Assembly (NCBI GenBank): GCA_031283085.1
Contig: JAITCM010000144.1
Location: 1-64,000 of the forward strand
Source: Chitinispirillales bacterium
Lineage (GTDB): Bacteria > Fibrobacterota > Chitinivibrionia > Chitinivibrionales > Chitinispirillaceae
Length of the DNA stretch: 64,000 nucleotides
Reading direction: 5' to 3'
This document shows, piece after piece, positions 1-8,396 of this stretch (position 1 is its first letter; every line of letters begins with the position of its first letter). Below the pieces are notes generated by a model. The model searched no databases. It had not been told where the DNA came from and was given only the letters and a program-made list of their open reading frames with translations. Made by a program: the position numbers and the translations under genes.

Positions 1-66
1 CAAGTTGCTTCGGCGCTTCGCGCCTCGCAATGACTGTCATTGCGAGCGTAGCGAAGCAATCCAGAA
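1..66. repeat. Palindromic dispersed repeat, copy A
   Basis: The arms TTGCTTCGGCGC...CTCGCAATGAC and GTCATTGCGAGCG...GCGAAGCAA form an imperfect inverted repeat centred near position 34. The core CGTCATTGCGAG / GCGAAGCAATCC is of the REP/MITE-like kind found scattered in many bacterial genomes. Degenerate copies occur at 7653-7760 and 11734-11787. This copy lies downstream of the GH8 gene stop, so in minus-strand RNA it would form a 3' hairpin. No transposase is visible nearby; mobility would need enzymes acting in trans. Confidence 0.8.
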
Positions 67-127
67 AGCCACAACTCTTAAAAAAGAATATTTACACAAA
101 ATTTGAAACTGTCTCCAAAATCCGTCA

Positions 128-2686
128 TTATTTCACCTTCAAAACCTTGACTTTCAGGTTCTGTCCGCGCCCTTTAATGTCCACAAAATACACTCCCTTA
201 GCCACGCCTCCAAGCGGCACCGACAGGCGCCCGTCTTTTTGCACGTCCAACCGCATCGCCGTCCTGCCCCTGATGTCAATCAATGCCGCCGGCGCTCCGG
301 CCATGTCGGCTGGCAGCGTTATCGTTACGGAGTTCGCGCTCCTCTTTATCGTGTATTTGGGTCGCGTGGCGCTGCGGTACGCGACGCCGATGGAGGGGTC
401 AAGGGAGACTGTGGGCGGCAGCGGCACGTAGGCGGGCGGCGCGGGCGGGGGCGTGTAGAGCTTTGAGACGTTGCCTGCAAGGAGCATCCGCTCAAGCATG
501 AGCGCCCCGGTCGTGCCGTTCGCCTCCTGAACCTGGAAGCGTATGGATGTAAGCGTGCGTAACGTAGTCGCAAGCTCCTTGCCGCTTCCGTCCCTGCGTT
601 GCCTGAAGCTCTTCAGCGGCAAGACGAACTCCCTTGACACGGCGGAGAGGACTATCGAGTCGGAGAAATACTGGTACTCGTTTGGAAAATTGAAGTCGGA
701 GGAGACCAATTGCACGGAGACGCTTACCGTGCCGCCCGCCGTCTTTGCCTTGAATATCAGCGAATCGACGCCGGTGATGTCTATCCCGTTGCCGTCCGCC
801 GTTTTGCAACTCCAGTCCAAGCCGGCGTACGGGTCGAAACCGAGACCGCCGGCGTTCAAACTGTAGGCCCAGTTGAGCCACACGTCGCCGCTCTCTTTCT
901 TGAAACTGAATATCGCGGTGGACGCCCCGGGCTGATTGAAGTCGGAGTCGTAGAAGCTCGTCCACTCTCTCCCTATATAAGGGGTAAGGTTGCTGTCGGC
1001 GAAATCGTCCACGAGCAAACGGTTGCCGCTCATCAGGTTGACGCTTGAGAAAGGCCTGCCCAGCCACACTTTATTCGTATAGACCTCGTCGACACCCGCC
1101 CCGCTCACCGTCAGCGTGTATAGCCCCTGCGGCATATACGGGTTATTGCCTGTTTGGGAGAGGCCGTACCACACCGCGCTTACATCTTTTGAGTTGCCGC
1201 CAAACGACGCCGTCTGCCCCGACGTGTCGTGCCTGATAGTTACCGTCCAGCGGACGGAGCGGCTAAACGAGGCGGTCAAGCGCAACGGCTCAACGCTCGC
1301 GTCGATTACGCGCGCGGCGGGCGTTATGACTGGGCGGTTCTCCCACTCCGGCGGGCCTTGCGGTATGCCGTCTTTCAGGTCGTCCCACACGTTGGTAAAA
1401 ACGCCGCCGAGCACGGAGGCGCCGAACCACGCGAGGAACTGGTCGAAGTACATCTCGTTACGGAGGGTGTCTTCTGTGCCGCCGGCCGGGTCGACGGCGT
1501 AGCCCCAGTAGTCGGTTCCGGGTTTATAGAATTTGAGCAGTTCTTCGCTGTAGCTTTCCGCCAGTTCCGGCCCGCCGGAGGCCATCGCGGCGGCGGCCCA
1601 CATGCCGACGGTGAGGTGGCTGTGCTCGCGGCGGGTACGCGGAATATTGACTTTTACGCTATCTCCAAGCACTTCCATACCGTCGGCGGGGAGAAGATTG
1701 CCGTCCATATCAAAGAAGTTAGCCGCCGGCGCTCCGCCTTTACGACTAATAAAAGTCATGGCGCTATCAAGGAAAGTTTTAGCGCGCGGTTCCCGGTACC
1801 ACAAATAGTCTATGCCCAAACGCCAAAAAACGCGGATAGCGTCTCTATAGAGCGCGTCACCCTTGAAAAAGGCGTTGTAACCCGCACCGCCCGTGGAGCC
1901 CCCCTCAAAGTCGAACCAGTCCGGCACAAGGCCGCGGCTGTATCCGGGAGACTTGGCAATATGGTTATAACATCCATTGATAAGATTGTTCCAACTTGCC
2001 CTGTTTGTGGAATCAAACTCGGCGAAGACGCGGTAGAACGCGGGGGCGAAGTAACCGGGATTGATGATGCCGTTTTGCCCCCAATTACCGGGCAAAAGCG
2101 CCCCGTTGCTTGCGACCATAGTAGTTCGGATGGTATTTAACAGGTTGCGGGCGCGGGTTTCGTAATTTGCCCCCTTTTCGCTCGTGTAGGATTGCCAAAT
2201 TCCGTTCTTTACCAGCCTATCGGCAAAGATGAGCAAAAGCGCTATGTCCTGGTCGGCATCGGACGCGGGTCCGGTGCCGATCTTGCCACCGCTCTCGTTC
2301 ACGCGCCAGTCGTAGTAATTCCCCGAACTCCCCCACGAGCCGGTAGCGTTCCACATATACTTTTCGCCGGCGTTCCATATCTTGTTGAAATAATTCTGGT
2401 CGTTGCTGTACAGGGCGAGGAACATCCCATACGAGACGCCCTCGCTGACAGCGTCGCCCGGCATATTAGATTTGGGCCTGTGGACAAGCCCTGTGGTATA
2501 GGCGTCGACGTTTCGCCTCTTTATCCCCTGCCAGGTCTTGATGAGGACAGTGTCGTACGACACGTCGGACGCCGCGACCACGGGCATTGAGCCCGGATAG
2601 GGAAGAAGGGCGGCCCAAACCGACGCGGTAGCGGCTAACAGTACCGCCGCCGCGGACTTTACGGATATTAATCGAGTCAACGACAT
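128..2686 (-). CDS. Secreted GH8 glycanase with C-terminal binding and sorting-like domains
   Basis: Glycoside hydrolase family 8 (endoglucanase/xylanase type, inverting). The family signatures are visible: the general-acid region SEGVSYGMFLAL and the DADQDIALLLI segment with the conserved Asp. The chosen start is the second Met block (MSLTRLISVKSAAA), which gives a clean signal peptide and a GGGAG ribosome site; the longer start at 2725 lacks both. After the roughly 400-residue catalytic domain come a beta-rich linker, a segment beginning VDDFADSNLTPYIG that resembles CBM11/CIA30-like sugar-binding folds, and a final 80-residue beta domain ending KGRGQNLKVKVLKVK, reminiscent of type IX secretion sorting domains. 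Predicted extracellular or surface-bound. The exact substrate (cellulose, xylan or chitosan) cannot be told from the sequence. Confidence 0.88.
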   Translation of the reverse strand: MSLTRLISVKSAAAVLLAATASVWAALLPYPGSMPVVAASDVSYDTVLIKTWQGIKRRNVDAYTTGLVHRPKSNMPGDAVSEGVSYGMFLALYSNDQNYFNKIWNAGEKYMWNATGSWGSSGNYYDWRVNESGGKIGTGPASDADQDIALLLIFADRLVKNGIWQSYTSEKGANYETRARNLLNTIRTTMVASNGALLPGNWGQNGIINPGYFAPAFYRVFAEFDSTNRASWNNLINGCYNHIAKSPGYSRGLVPDWFDFEGGSTGGAGYNAFFKGDALYRDAIRVFWRLGIDYLWYREPRAKTFLDSAMTFISRKGGAPAANFFDMDGNLLPADGMEVLGDSVKVNIPRTRREHSHLTVGMWAAAAMASGGPELAESYSEELLKFYKPGTDYWGYAVDPAGGTEDTLRNEMYFDQFLAWFGASVLGGVFTNVWDDLKDGIPQGPPEWENRPVITPAARVIDASVEPLRLTASFSRSVRWTVTIRHDTSGQTASFGGNSKDVSAVWYGLSQTGNNPYMPQGLYTLTVSGAGVDEVYTNKVWLGRPFSSVNLMSGNRLLVDDFADSNLTPYIGREWTSFYDSDFNQPGASTAIFSFKKESGDVWLNWAYSLNAGGLGFDPYAGLDWSCKTADGNGIDITGVDSLIFKAKTAGGTVSVSVQLVSSDFNFPNEYQYFSDSIVLSAVSREFVLPLKSFRQRRDGSGKELATTLRTLTSIRFQVQEANGTTGALMLERMLLAGNVSKLYTPPPAPPAYVPLPPTVSLDPSIGVAYRSATRPKYTIKRSANSVTITLPADMAGAPAALIDIRGRTAMRLDVQKDGRLSVPLGGVAKGVYFVDIKGRGQNLKVKVLKVK

Positions 2687-2778
2687 ATATTTTCTGTCTC
2701 CCGGACAAATAAAACATCTCATCAATAGAAACGATTATTTTTCATACGACCGGGCGGACAGCCCACGCCCGCGCATAA

Positions 2779-3438
2779 TCACTTCTTCTTCTTAGCCGCC
2801 TCTTTCTCGGCCTCTTTCGCCGCCGTCTCCTCCTCCGCCGGCGCAAGCTGCGTATCCAAACACTCTATTATCCTCATTACGCGATATCCGGGTATCGCCA
2901 CCTTCGCGTCGGCTTTCCAACCGGCTTTGGTCTGGACATAGGCCTGCTCCAGCTCGTTCTCCTTTACCTCATCCTTTACGCAGGCCAACAGGTAGGCTTT
3001 CGCCTTCTTATCCTTTGACATGACGTACTTTTCCATACCGGCCGCGGCCTTGTCGTAGACCTGGTTCACCGCCGTCTTGGTCGCGACATCAAGCGACGGC
3101 ATGGTTGACGAACCGACCGCGTTTACCTGCGGATAGCTCTTGGGCCTGTTGGACTTGGGCGGCTGAGATTTCACAAAAGTATAGGTATAATCTGACCTGA
3201 GCCACAACACGTTGGTCTTGAGCGGGATGTAGACGTCGCCGTTATCGTCCGGGGCCAACGTAGCGTTCTTGTAGCTCCAAGAGCTGTCCGGATGAAGTAT
3301 CACCTCGCTGCCGTCCTCAAGAGCAATGGTCGTGACGGAACCCGGGGCGGCGAGGGACGGGACGGCGGCCGCCATGGTCAGCAGAGCCGCGACCGCCAAT
3401 ACTGTTCCGACGACAGTAATTTTTCTTTTTGATGCCAT
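2779..3438 (-). CDS. Secreted protein of unknown function
   Basis: A 219-residue protein with a clear signal peptide (residues 1-30, cut near SLAAPGS). A short motif, EDGSEVILHPDSSWSY, recalls small periplasmic proteins with a DG.-.-L..D.SW core, but I do not recognise the family firmly. The C-terminus is a charged Glu/Ala/Lys tail, probably helical. It lies 92 bases upstream of the GH8 start on the same strand and could be cotranscribed with it. The upstream AAGGAAAG is an acceptable ribosome site. Confidence 0.75.
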   Translation of the reverse strand: MASKRKITVVGTVLAVAALLTMAAAVPSLAAPGSVTTIALEDGSEVILHPDSSWSYKNATLAPDDNGDVYIPLKTNVLWLRSDYTYTFVKSQPPKSNRPKSYPQVNAVGSSTMPSLDVATKTAVNQVYDKAAAGMEKYVMSKDKKAKAYLLACVKDEVKENELEQAYVQTKAGWKADAKVAIPGYRVMRIIECLDTQLAPAEEETAAKEAEKEAAKKKK

Positions 3439-3488
3439 TTTTATTCTTTCCTTTTTGATAGATGAAAAACCGTCGTTTAACAGCGCCT

Positions 3489-4505
3489 CTATCTTCTATA
3501 CGGGTTGGACAAAATCATTACGCCCTTTTCCATTCCAAAGTACAGGTTTCCCGACAACTCGTCCCTGTACATCGCGTATACCTGCTCCGCCTGTACGCCG
3601 TGCATATTTTTATCCGAGACCCACTCTTCGCCGTTGAACCTCAGCAAACCCGATTCCGAACCGAACCAGGTGCGGCGGGTATCGTTCATTATGCTGGTTA
3701 TGCCCTCCTGTATCTCCACGTAACGCTTCCACTCCCTGCCGTTGAACGTGTTGAGGTTCTTTGGGCCGTCGGTCATCCATATAACATCGGAGTTGGGTTC
3801 TTTGGCGAGCACACTGACATTGTTCCACTCTAAACCGCTGTTGCCGGTGTTCTTGGCGTTGTAGTTTTGGAAACTCGACCCATTGTGAACGCTCAACCCC
3901 TTGTTGGTGCCAAGGTACATTTCGCCCCTTGAGTTGGCTATCAACGCCTGTACTCTATTCGACGCCAAACCGTCGCTCGTCGTATATTTTGTCCAAGAGC
4001 TGCCGTTGAAACGCGCCGCGCCGTTCTCGGTGCCTATCCAGACATCGCCGCCGCTTCCGGCCGCGACGGCGAGAACCTTACCTTCGGGAATACCGTCCGC
4101 CGACGTGTAGGAAGTGACGTTCTTGCCACGGGCGACGGCCACGCCCTCATCGCAGGCGAACCAAACGCTTCCGCCCCGTTCAATTGCCATGCTCGTCACG
4201 CCGGTAGACGCTATGTTACCCAACTTGGGGTATTGCTGCATGAGCGGCTTCCCTTTGACCGATGCCGTCGACTGCCAAATCACTATCTCATCGGTAGCGT
4301 ACCAAACGGCGTCGCTGAGCACCGCGAACGCCTTGACCGGCGATCGGGAGGCGATAATCTTATACTCGGTGGGCTTCTCGTGAATCACCTCGCGGGCCAT
4401 CTTGTCCTCCTCCGACTTCTCCGGCTTTTGGGCGAAAGCGGAAAGGGCCAAAGACAGCGTTAAAAGCACGGCCGATGCTACCGGTTTCGGTTTTAATCTC
4501 AACAT
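3489..4505 (-). CDS. Secreted beta-propeller (two-component regulator propeller repeat) protein
   Basis: A signal peptide (cut after LALSAFAQ) is followed by several repeats of the form VWIGTENGAARFNGSSWTKY / MYLGTNKGLSVHNG, the Reg_prop pattern used in the sensor domains of hybrid histidine kinases. No kinase, membrane or sorting domain follows, so this is a free periplasmic or exported propeller. The AAAGGAGGAG ribosome site 5 bases before ATG fixes the start. It is related in style to the larger protein at 23312-25525. The ligand is unknown. Confidence 0.85.
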   Translation of the reverse strand: MLRLKPKPVASAVLLTLSLALSAFAQKPEKSEEDKMAREVIHEKPTEYKIIASRSPVKAFAVLSDAVWYATDEIVIWQSTASVKGKPLMQQYPKLGNIASTGVTSMAIERGGSVWFACDEGVAVARGKNVTSYTSADGIPEGKVLAVAAGSGGDVWIGTENGAARFNGSSWTKYTTSDGLASNRVQALIANSRGEMYLGTNKGLSVHNGSSFQNYNAKNTGNSGLEWNNVSVLAKEPNSDVIWMTDGPKNLNTFNGREWKRYVEIQEGITSIMNDTRRTWFGSESGLLRFNGEEWVSDKNMHGVQAEQVYAMYRDELSGNLYFGMEKGVMILSNPYRR

Positions 4506-4525
4506 AAACTCCTCCTTTTGGATGA

Positions 4526-4554
4526 TTTTTAACGTTAAATAAAGTCAAAGTCAA
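4526..4554 (-). promoter_or_regulatory. Possible promoter of the propeller gene
   Basis: On the minus strand TTGACT (4549-4554) is followed after 17 bases by TAAAAA (4526-4531). The spacer between 4506 and 4606 is AT-rich. The -10 is a poor match, so the call is tentative. Confidence 0.3.
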
Positions 4555-4606
4555 TACCACATACAATACAATTAATATACTTACCCGCGAACTATAACGC
4601 AACATT

Positions 4607-6889
4607 TTACTTTTCATCAACTCCGTAGCCCCAGTAGCCCACCTCCGGCTTTGATTCTTCGTACTCGTATCCGGGCGTCTTGAACAGCGCCTGATATGTC
4701 CAGTAGTTGCCCATCACCTTCTTTACGTAACCGCGAGTCTCGAAGAAGCCTATGTCTTCCACGAACAGGTCGGGCTCCAGGTGTTTGTTCCTGTCGCGCC
4801 ACTTGATTGCGTTGTGGGCGCCGGCGTTGTAACTGCACAGCACCAGCACCTTGTCGCCGTCAAACTGAACCGAGCGCTTCCGCAGGTAGAAAGTACCGTA
4901 GCGGATGTTCGTCTCGTAATTGTAGAGTGACTCCTCCGCAAACGTCTCTTTCAACTCCCGCGCTATCCCCTCGCCCGTCGCCGGCATGACCTGCATCAAT
5001 CCGATGGCCCCCGCCGGGGAGACAATCCTGTCGTCGAAGATGCTCTCCTGCCGCATAACCGCGCTTACGAGCAACGGGTCAACGCCGAAACGGGCGGCGT
5101 ACTTCCCTATCTCCGCCGAATAAAACGGCGGGAAGAGTACCGACAGCACCTGAATCGGCCTGCCCTCCCTGCTCTCTAAGGGGATGCGCCACATAAGCCT
5201 GCGGGCGACGCGGAAAGAGAGCGCTTTGCTGCCGGCTATGGCGTAGCCGCACGCCAAATCATATTGAAGCTGCAGGTTCTCGGTATAGCCGCTCTCAAAC
5301 CTGTCCAAAAACATATCCGCCACCGCCGGACGCGCAACCGTGAGCAACGCTACGCCACGCGCAAAATCGACGCTGTCCCTGGCGGACAACTTTCTCTTAG
5401 ACCAGGGTGTCAGGGAGTCAAGCCAAGCCCGCGCCCACGCTTCGTCAACGCCGCGTATGGCCATCCGCCCCCCAAACAGCCATCCGCCCGCCGTACTGTC
5501 GGCGCCCGCGCCCGCAAGCTGCCGCGCCCGATGCGCGTAGTAGTCCGTCGGGTCAAGCCGCATTATCTCACCCCACACCTTACGCGCCTCGGCCGCACGC
5601 CCCTTGGCCGCGTGGCTCTTCCCCTGCCAAAACATCCCCGCCCACTGATAGTCCGACTGCGGGAACTTCCTCTTGAACGCCTCCAAATGGGCGACCGTGC
5701 TGTCATAAAGGCCCCGCCGGTAGTAACAAAGGGCATGGCGCAGATAGGCCTCCTCCGTCCGCTTGCCCCTGGTGCCGAAGACACGCCTGTAAGCAGCCGC
5801 GGCCGACTTGTAGTCACCCGCCTCCTCAAAATTCCAGGCGCGCAGCCACAGTATCTCCTGCGTCTTCTGGTGGTTGGGGAAGCGCTCCACGTGGCGGTCA
5901 TACCAAAGCTGCGCCTGACCGCCCAAATCGAGATTGCGGCAGGCGCGGGCAATGTTCATCAGCACATCCGACTCCGAACCGTAAGCGGCGTCGTACTTCT
6001 TATAGTAATCTATGGCCTTCTGCCACTGCTCACGCCCAAAGGCGACGTCCCCCAAGAGCCGCGCCGCTTCTTTGGCTGGCACAGCTAAGGAAAACTCGGC
6101 GCGCCGCTGCGCCTGCCGCAACATTTTATCGGCGGTGGCAAAATCGCGGCACTCGGCAGACTGCTTCGCTATTGAAAACAAAAATTTCGTCGTAACAAGC
6201 GTAGTGTCGGAAGCGCGTTTTTTGAACACGCGGTCTACGAAGCGGCAAACCGAACGCCTGTCGAGCTCCGGCATATACCTTTCAAGGATGGAATCGGCCT
6301 CGGCCACGCGGTCGTCGGCGACGAGCGAGTCGCAGACAGCCTCCAATCCGGCGGCGTCGAAGAGCCTCTGCGTACGCTCCCACCTCCGGTACTCGCCGAG
6401 CCAGGATGGCGCGGCGGGTATGGAGGCCCCCCTGTCGAGCTGCGGCTTTATCTTAGAGAACACATACTGGCGATACTTAACGGGAAGCCCGACGGTCTTG
6501 AGAGCCGAGGCGTAAGCCGCCACGGCGAGCGCCCCCTTACCCTCAACCGCGGCCAGGTCGCCTATCTGTTCCATTGCCAGCGGCGCCAGCACCGGGCCGG
6601 CCCGATTGACGGCGTTGAGCGCCGATATCGCCTCGGAAACATTGCCCAGCCGGGCGTTTATCACACCAATCTTGTACAACCGCAGAAGCGTGTCGGCCTT
6701 CTTGACGGCGGTATCCCTGTTGACGGCGGAAAGGGCGGCGTCATACGCGCCGACGGCCAATTCTCGCGCCCCGGACCAGCTGGCCGCGCCGGATAGACGC
6801 GGGGAGGGGGCGGCATGGGAACGGGTCAGACAAGGAAGTAAGACGGCGAACACCGCCGTTATCAACGTTAATTTCGGATAGTTGCGCAT
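4607..6889 (-). CDS. Slt70-like soluble lytic transglycosylase with TPR domain
   Basis: A periplasmic murein hydrolase that would cleave MurNAc-GlcNAc bonds. A signal peptide (residues 1-27) is followed by about 500 residues of TPR-like helical repeats and a C-terminal SLT domain. The catalytic Glu is in AVMRQESIF, followed by SPAGAIGLMQVMPATG and the CSYNAGAHNAIKW motif. The order (superhelix, then catalytic domain) is that of Slt70, with a slightly longer helical part. No Shine-Dalgarno sequence is evident. It neighbours other envelope genes but does not overlap them. Confidence 0.92.
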   Translation of the reverse strand: MRNYPKLTLITAVFAVLLPCLTRSHAAPSPRLSGAASWSGARELAVGAYDAALSAVNRDTAVKKADTLLRLYKIGVINARLGNVSEAISALNAVNRAGPVLAPLAMEQIGDLAAVEGKGALAVAAYASALKTVGLPVKYRQYVFSKIKPQLDRGASIPAAPSWLGEYRRWERTQRLFDAAGLEAVCDSLVADDRVAEADSILERYMPELDRRSVCRFVDRVFKKRASDTTLVTTKFLFSIAKQSAECRDFATADKMLRQAQRRAEFSLAVPAKEAARLLGDVAFGREQWQKAIDYYKKYDAAYGSESDVLMNIARACRNLDLGGQAQLWYDRHVERFPNHQKTQEILWLRAWNFEEAGDYKSAAAAYRRVFGTRGKRTEEAYLRHALCYYRRGLYDSTVAHLEAFKRKFPQSDYQWAGMFWQGKSHAAKGRAAEARKVWGEIMRLDPTDYYAHRARQLAGAGADSTAGGWLFGGRMAIRGVDEAWARAWLDSLTPWSKRKLSARDSVDFARGVALLTVARPAVADMFLDRFESGYTENLQLQYDLACGYAIAGSKALSFRVARRLMWRIPLESREGRPIQVLSVLFPPFYSAEIGKYAARFGVDPLLVSAVMRQESIFDDRIVSPAGAIGLMQVMPATGEGIARELKETFAEESLYNYETNIRYGTFYLRKRSVQFDGDKVLVLCSYNAGAHNAIKWRDRNKHLEPDLFVEDIGFFETRGYVKKVMGNYWTYQALFKTPGYEYEESKPEVGYWGYGVDEK

Positions 6890-6962
6890 ATCATAATAAT
6901 ATATATCATGGAACCGCCTCGCGAACGATTATACCGCCCGCAATTAATGCGGACGGAGCGCG

Positions 6963-8273
6963 TCACCTGGCGAATATCCCCGCAACCTCCGTATGATGCG
7001 TATTCGGGTACAGGTCGAACAGGGCGAGTTTCGTCAATTTGTACCCGCCGGCGAGCAGGGCGCCCGCGTCTCTCGCGAAGGTGGACGGATTGCAGGATAC
7101 GTACAGAACGCGGCTCGGCGCGGTGTCCGTCAGCCACTTGCGCACCGCTTTGACGAGACCCGGTCGCGGCGGGTCAACCACTACGCAGTCGGGGCGGCGG
7201 CCACCGGCTATCTTCCGTAAACCGCCGCCGCGCTCCACATCGGCCAATACCGCCGTCAACCCATTCTTTTTATTAACGGCGAAGTTCCGCTCCGCCGCGC
7301 GTATCTGCCCGGCGACGTTCTCAACTAAGATTATCTCCTCAAAATCATCCGCCAGCATAAGCGAAAAAAAACCTATCCCGCCGTATAAATCCAAACAAAA
7401 TCCGCCGCCCAAACACCCTTTGGCCCACCGGCCAAGTCTCTCCAATAAAAATCCGTTGGACTGAAAGAAGCTCCCGCCGTCGGCCAAAAATTTTATTCCC
7501 GACACGTTTATCTCGGTCGCGGCATCAGTCAATCCGTCAATAACGGGGTCGCTTGCCACGCTGTCGCCAACCAATACCTTTATGCTGCTTACAGCGTTTG
7601 TTTTGTCACAGCTATTGATATTGCTATCGCTGCCGATACTGTCAATTCTTCCGGATTGCTTCGTCGATTCGCTCATTTGGCTTACGCCGAGATAAACAAG
7701 TTCGGCAAGCTCAATGCATCGCCTCGCAATGACATCATTACGAGCGTGGCGCCGCAACCCGTTTATCTCACCGTTCAACCCCGCCAACACACCGTTGAGC
7801 CGCTCGTCCAAGAGCAGGCAACTGTCCACTCTCACCACGTCGTTGGTCTTCTTGCGGAAGAATCCGGCGCAACCGTTTTCATAATCAACTTTGATTTGCG
7901 CCCTTATCCTGTAACCGAATTCGTCAGCCGTGAATATCTCCACATCATGCGGATAATCAAACTTGCCGATACGTGTCAAGCACTCTATAAGAATATCCTT
8001 TTTGCACCTGACCTGTTCGTCGTAATAAAGATGAAGCCAGTCACATCCGCCGCACTCCCCGGCATAAGGGCAGGGCGGCTCGCGGCGATGGGGCGACGGG
8101 TCGACAATCTTCACAATCCGCCCGCTCCGCACCCCGCCCTTAGCCCCGTTCTCCTCAACCTCAACGACATCGCCGGCCGCCGCATCCGGTATCAACACCA
8201 CGCCTTTGCCGTCTTTAGCAAAACCGTGTCCGCCGAATACCAGCTTTTCTATCCTCAACGTGTCAACGGACAT
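6963..8273 (-). CDS. rlmD: 23S rRNA (uracil-C5)-methyltransferase, RlmD/TrmA family
   Basis: S-adenosylmethionine-dependent m5U methyltransferase of the RumA/TrmA family. It has an N-terminal TRAM OB-fold (residues 1-60), [4Fe-4S] cysteines in CPYAGECGGCDW plus a later Cys (VRCKK), a Rossmann methyltransferase core, the VVDPPRPGL motif, the catalytic Cys in YVSCNPST and the proton-acceptor Glu in HHTEVAGIF. The middle of the protein carries 36 residues encoded by a palindromic repeat (7653-7760) and then an Asn/Ser/Asp-rich stretch. All catalytic residues are present, so the enzyme is probably active. The precise U site (747 or 1939) is not resolved by sequence. Confidence 0.93.
   Translation of the reverse strand: MSVDTLRIEKLVFGGHGFAKDGKGVVLIPDAAAGDVVEVEENGAKGGVRSGRIVKIVDPSPHRREPPCPYAGECGGCDWLHLYYDEQVRCKKDILIECLTRIGKFDYPHDVEIFTADEFGYRIRAQIKVDYENGCAGFFRKKTNDVVRVDSCLLLDERLNGVLAGLNGEINGLRRHARNDVIARRCIELAELVYLGVSQMSESTKQSGRIDSIGSDSNINSCDKTNAVSSIKVLVGDSVASDPVIDGLTDAATEINVSGIKFLADGGSFFQSNGFLLERLGRWAKGCLGGGFCLDLYGGIGFFSLMLADDFEEIILVENVAGQIRAAERNFAVNKKNGLTAVLADVERGGGLRKIAGGRRPDCVVVDPPRPGLVKAVRKWLTDTAPSRVLYVSCNPSTFARDAGALLAGGYKLTKLALFDLYPNTHHTEVAGIFAR
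7572..7650 (-). repeat. Degenerate coding repeat in the rlmD-type gene
   Basis: The minus strand reads as loosely repeated ATT GAC AGT ATC GGC AGC GAT-type codons, giving the peptide DSIGSDSNINS. The same flavour of low-complexity, in-frame sequence occurs at 18434-18541, 20596-20650 and 22671-22740 in unrelated genes. It directly abuts the palindromic element at 7653-7760. Confidence 0.5.
7653..7760. repeat. Palindromic dispersed repeat, copy B, in frame inside rlmD
   Basis: The left arm GGATTGCTTCGTCGATTCGCTC is separated by about 48 bases from CTCGCAATGAC, then follows a degenerate right arm ATCATTACGAGCGTGGCGC...CAACCC. The 108 bases (36 codons) contain no stop in the host frame and encode part of the protein (from about LRRHARNDVIARR to STKQSG). 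This resembles the Rickettsia palindromic-element situation, in which a mobile palindrome is tolerated in a coding region. Confidence 0.75.
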
Positions 8274-8396
8274 CTTTTCTTCCCGTCATACGTACGCCTC
8301 AGACGCCGCTTTCGTGCCGCCGCAGATATCGACAGGCAGGTTTGCCGTTGATTCTTCCATCGTTTGCCGCATACGCCCCATAAAGAATCAACACCA

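Noticed and set aside
1229-2140. 303-codon plus-strand frame opposite the GH8 gene
   Set aside because: The GH8 catalytic signatures on the minus strand are decisive; the plus frame has no recognisable feature.
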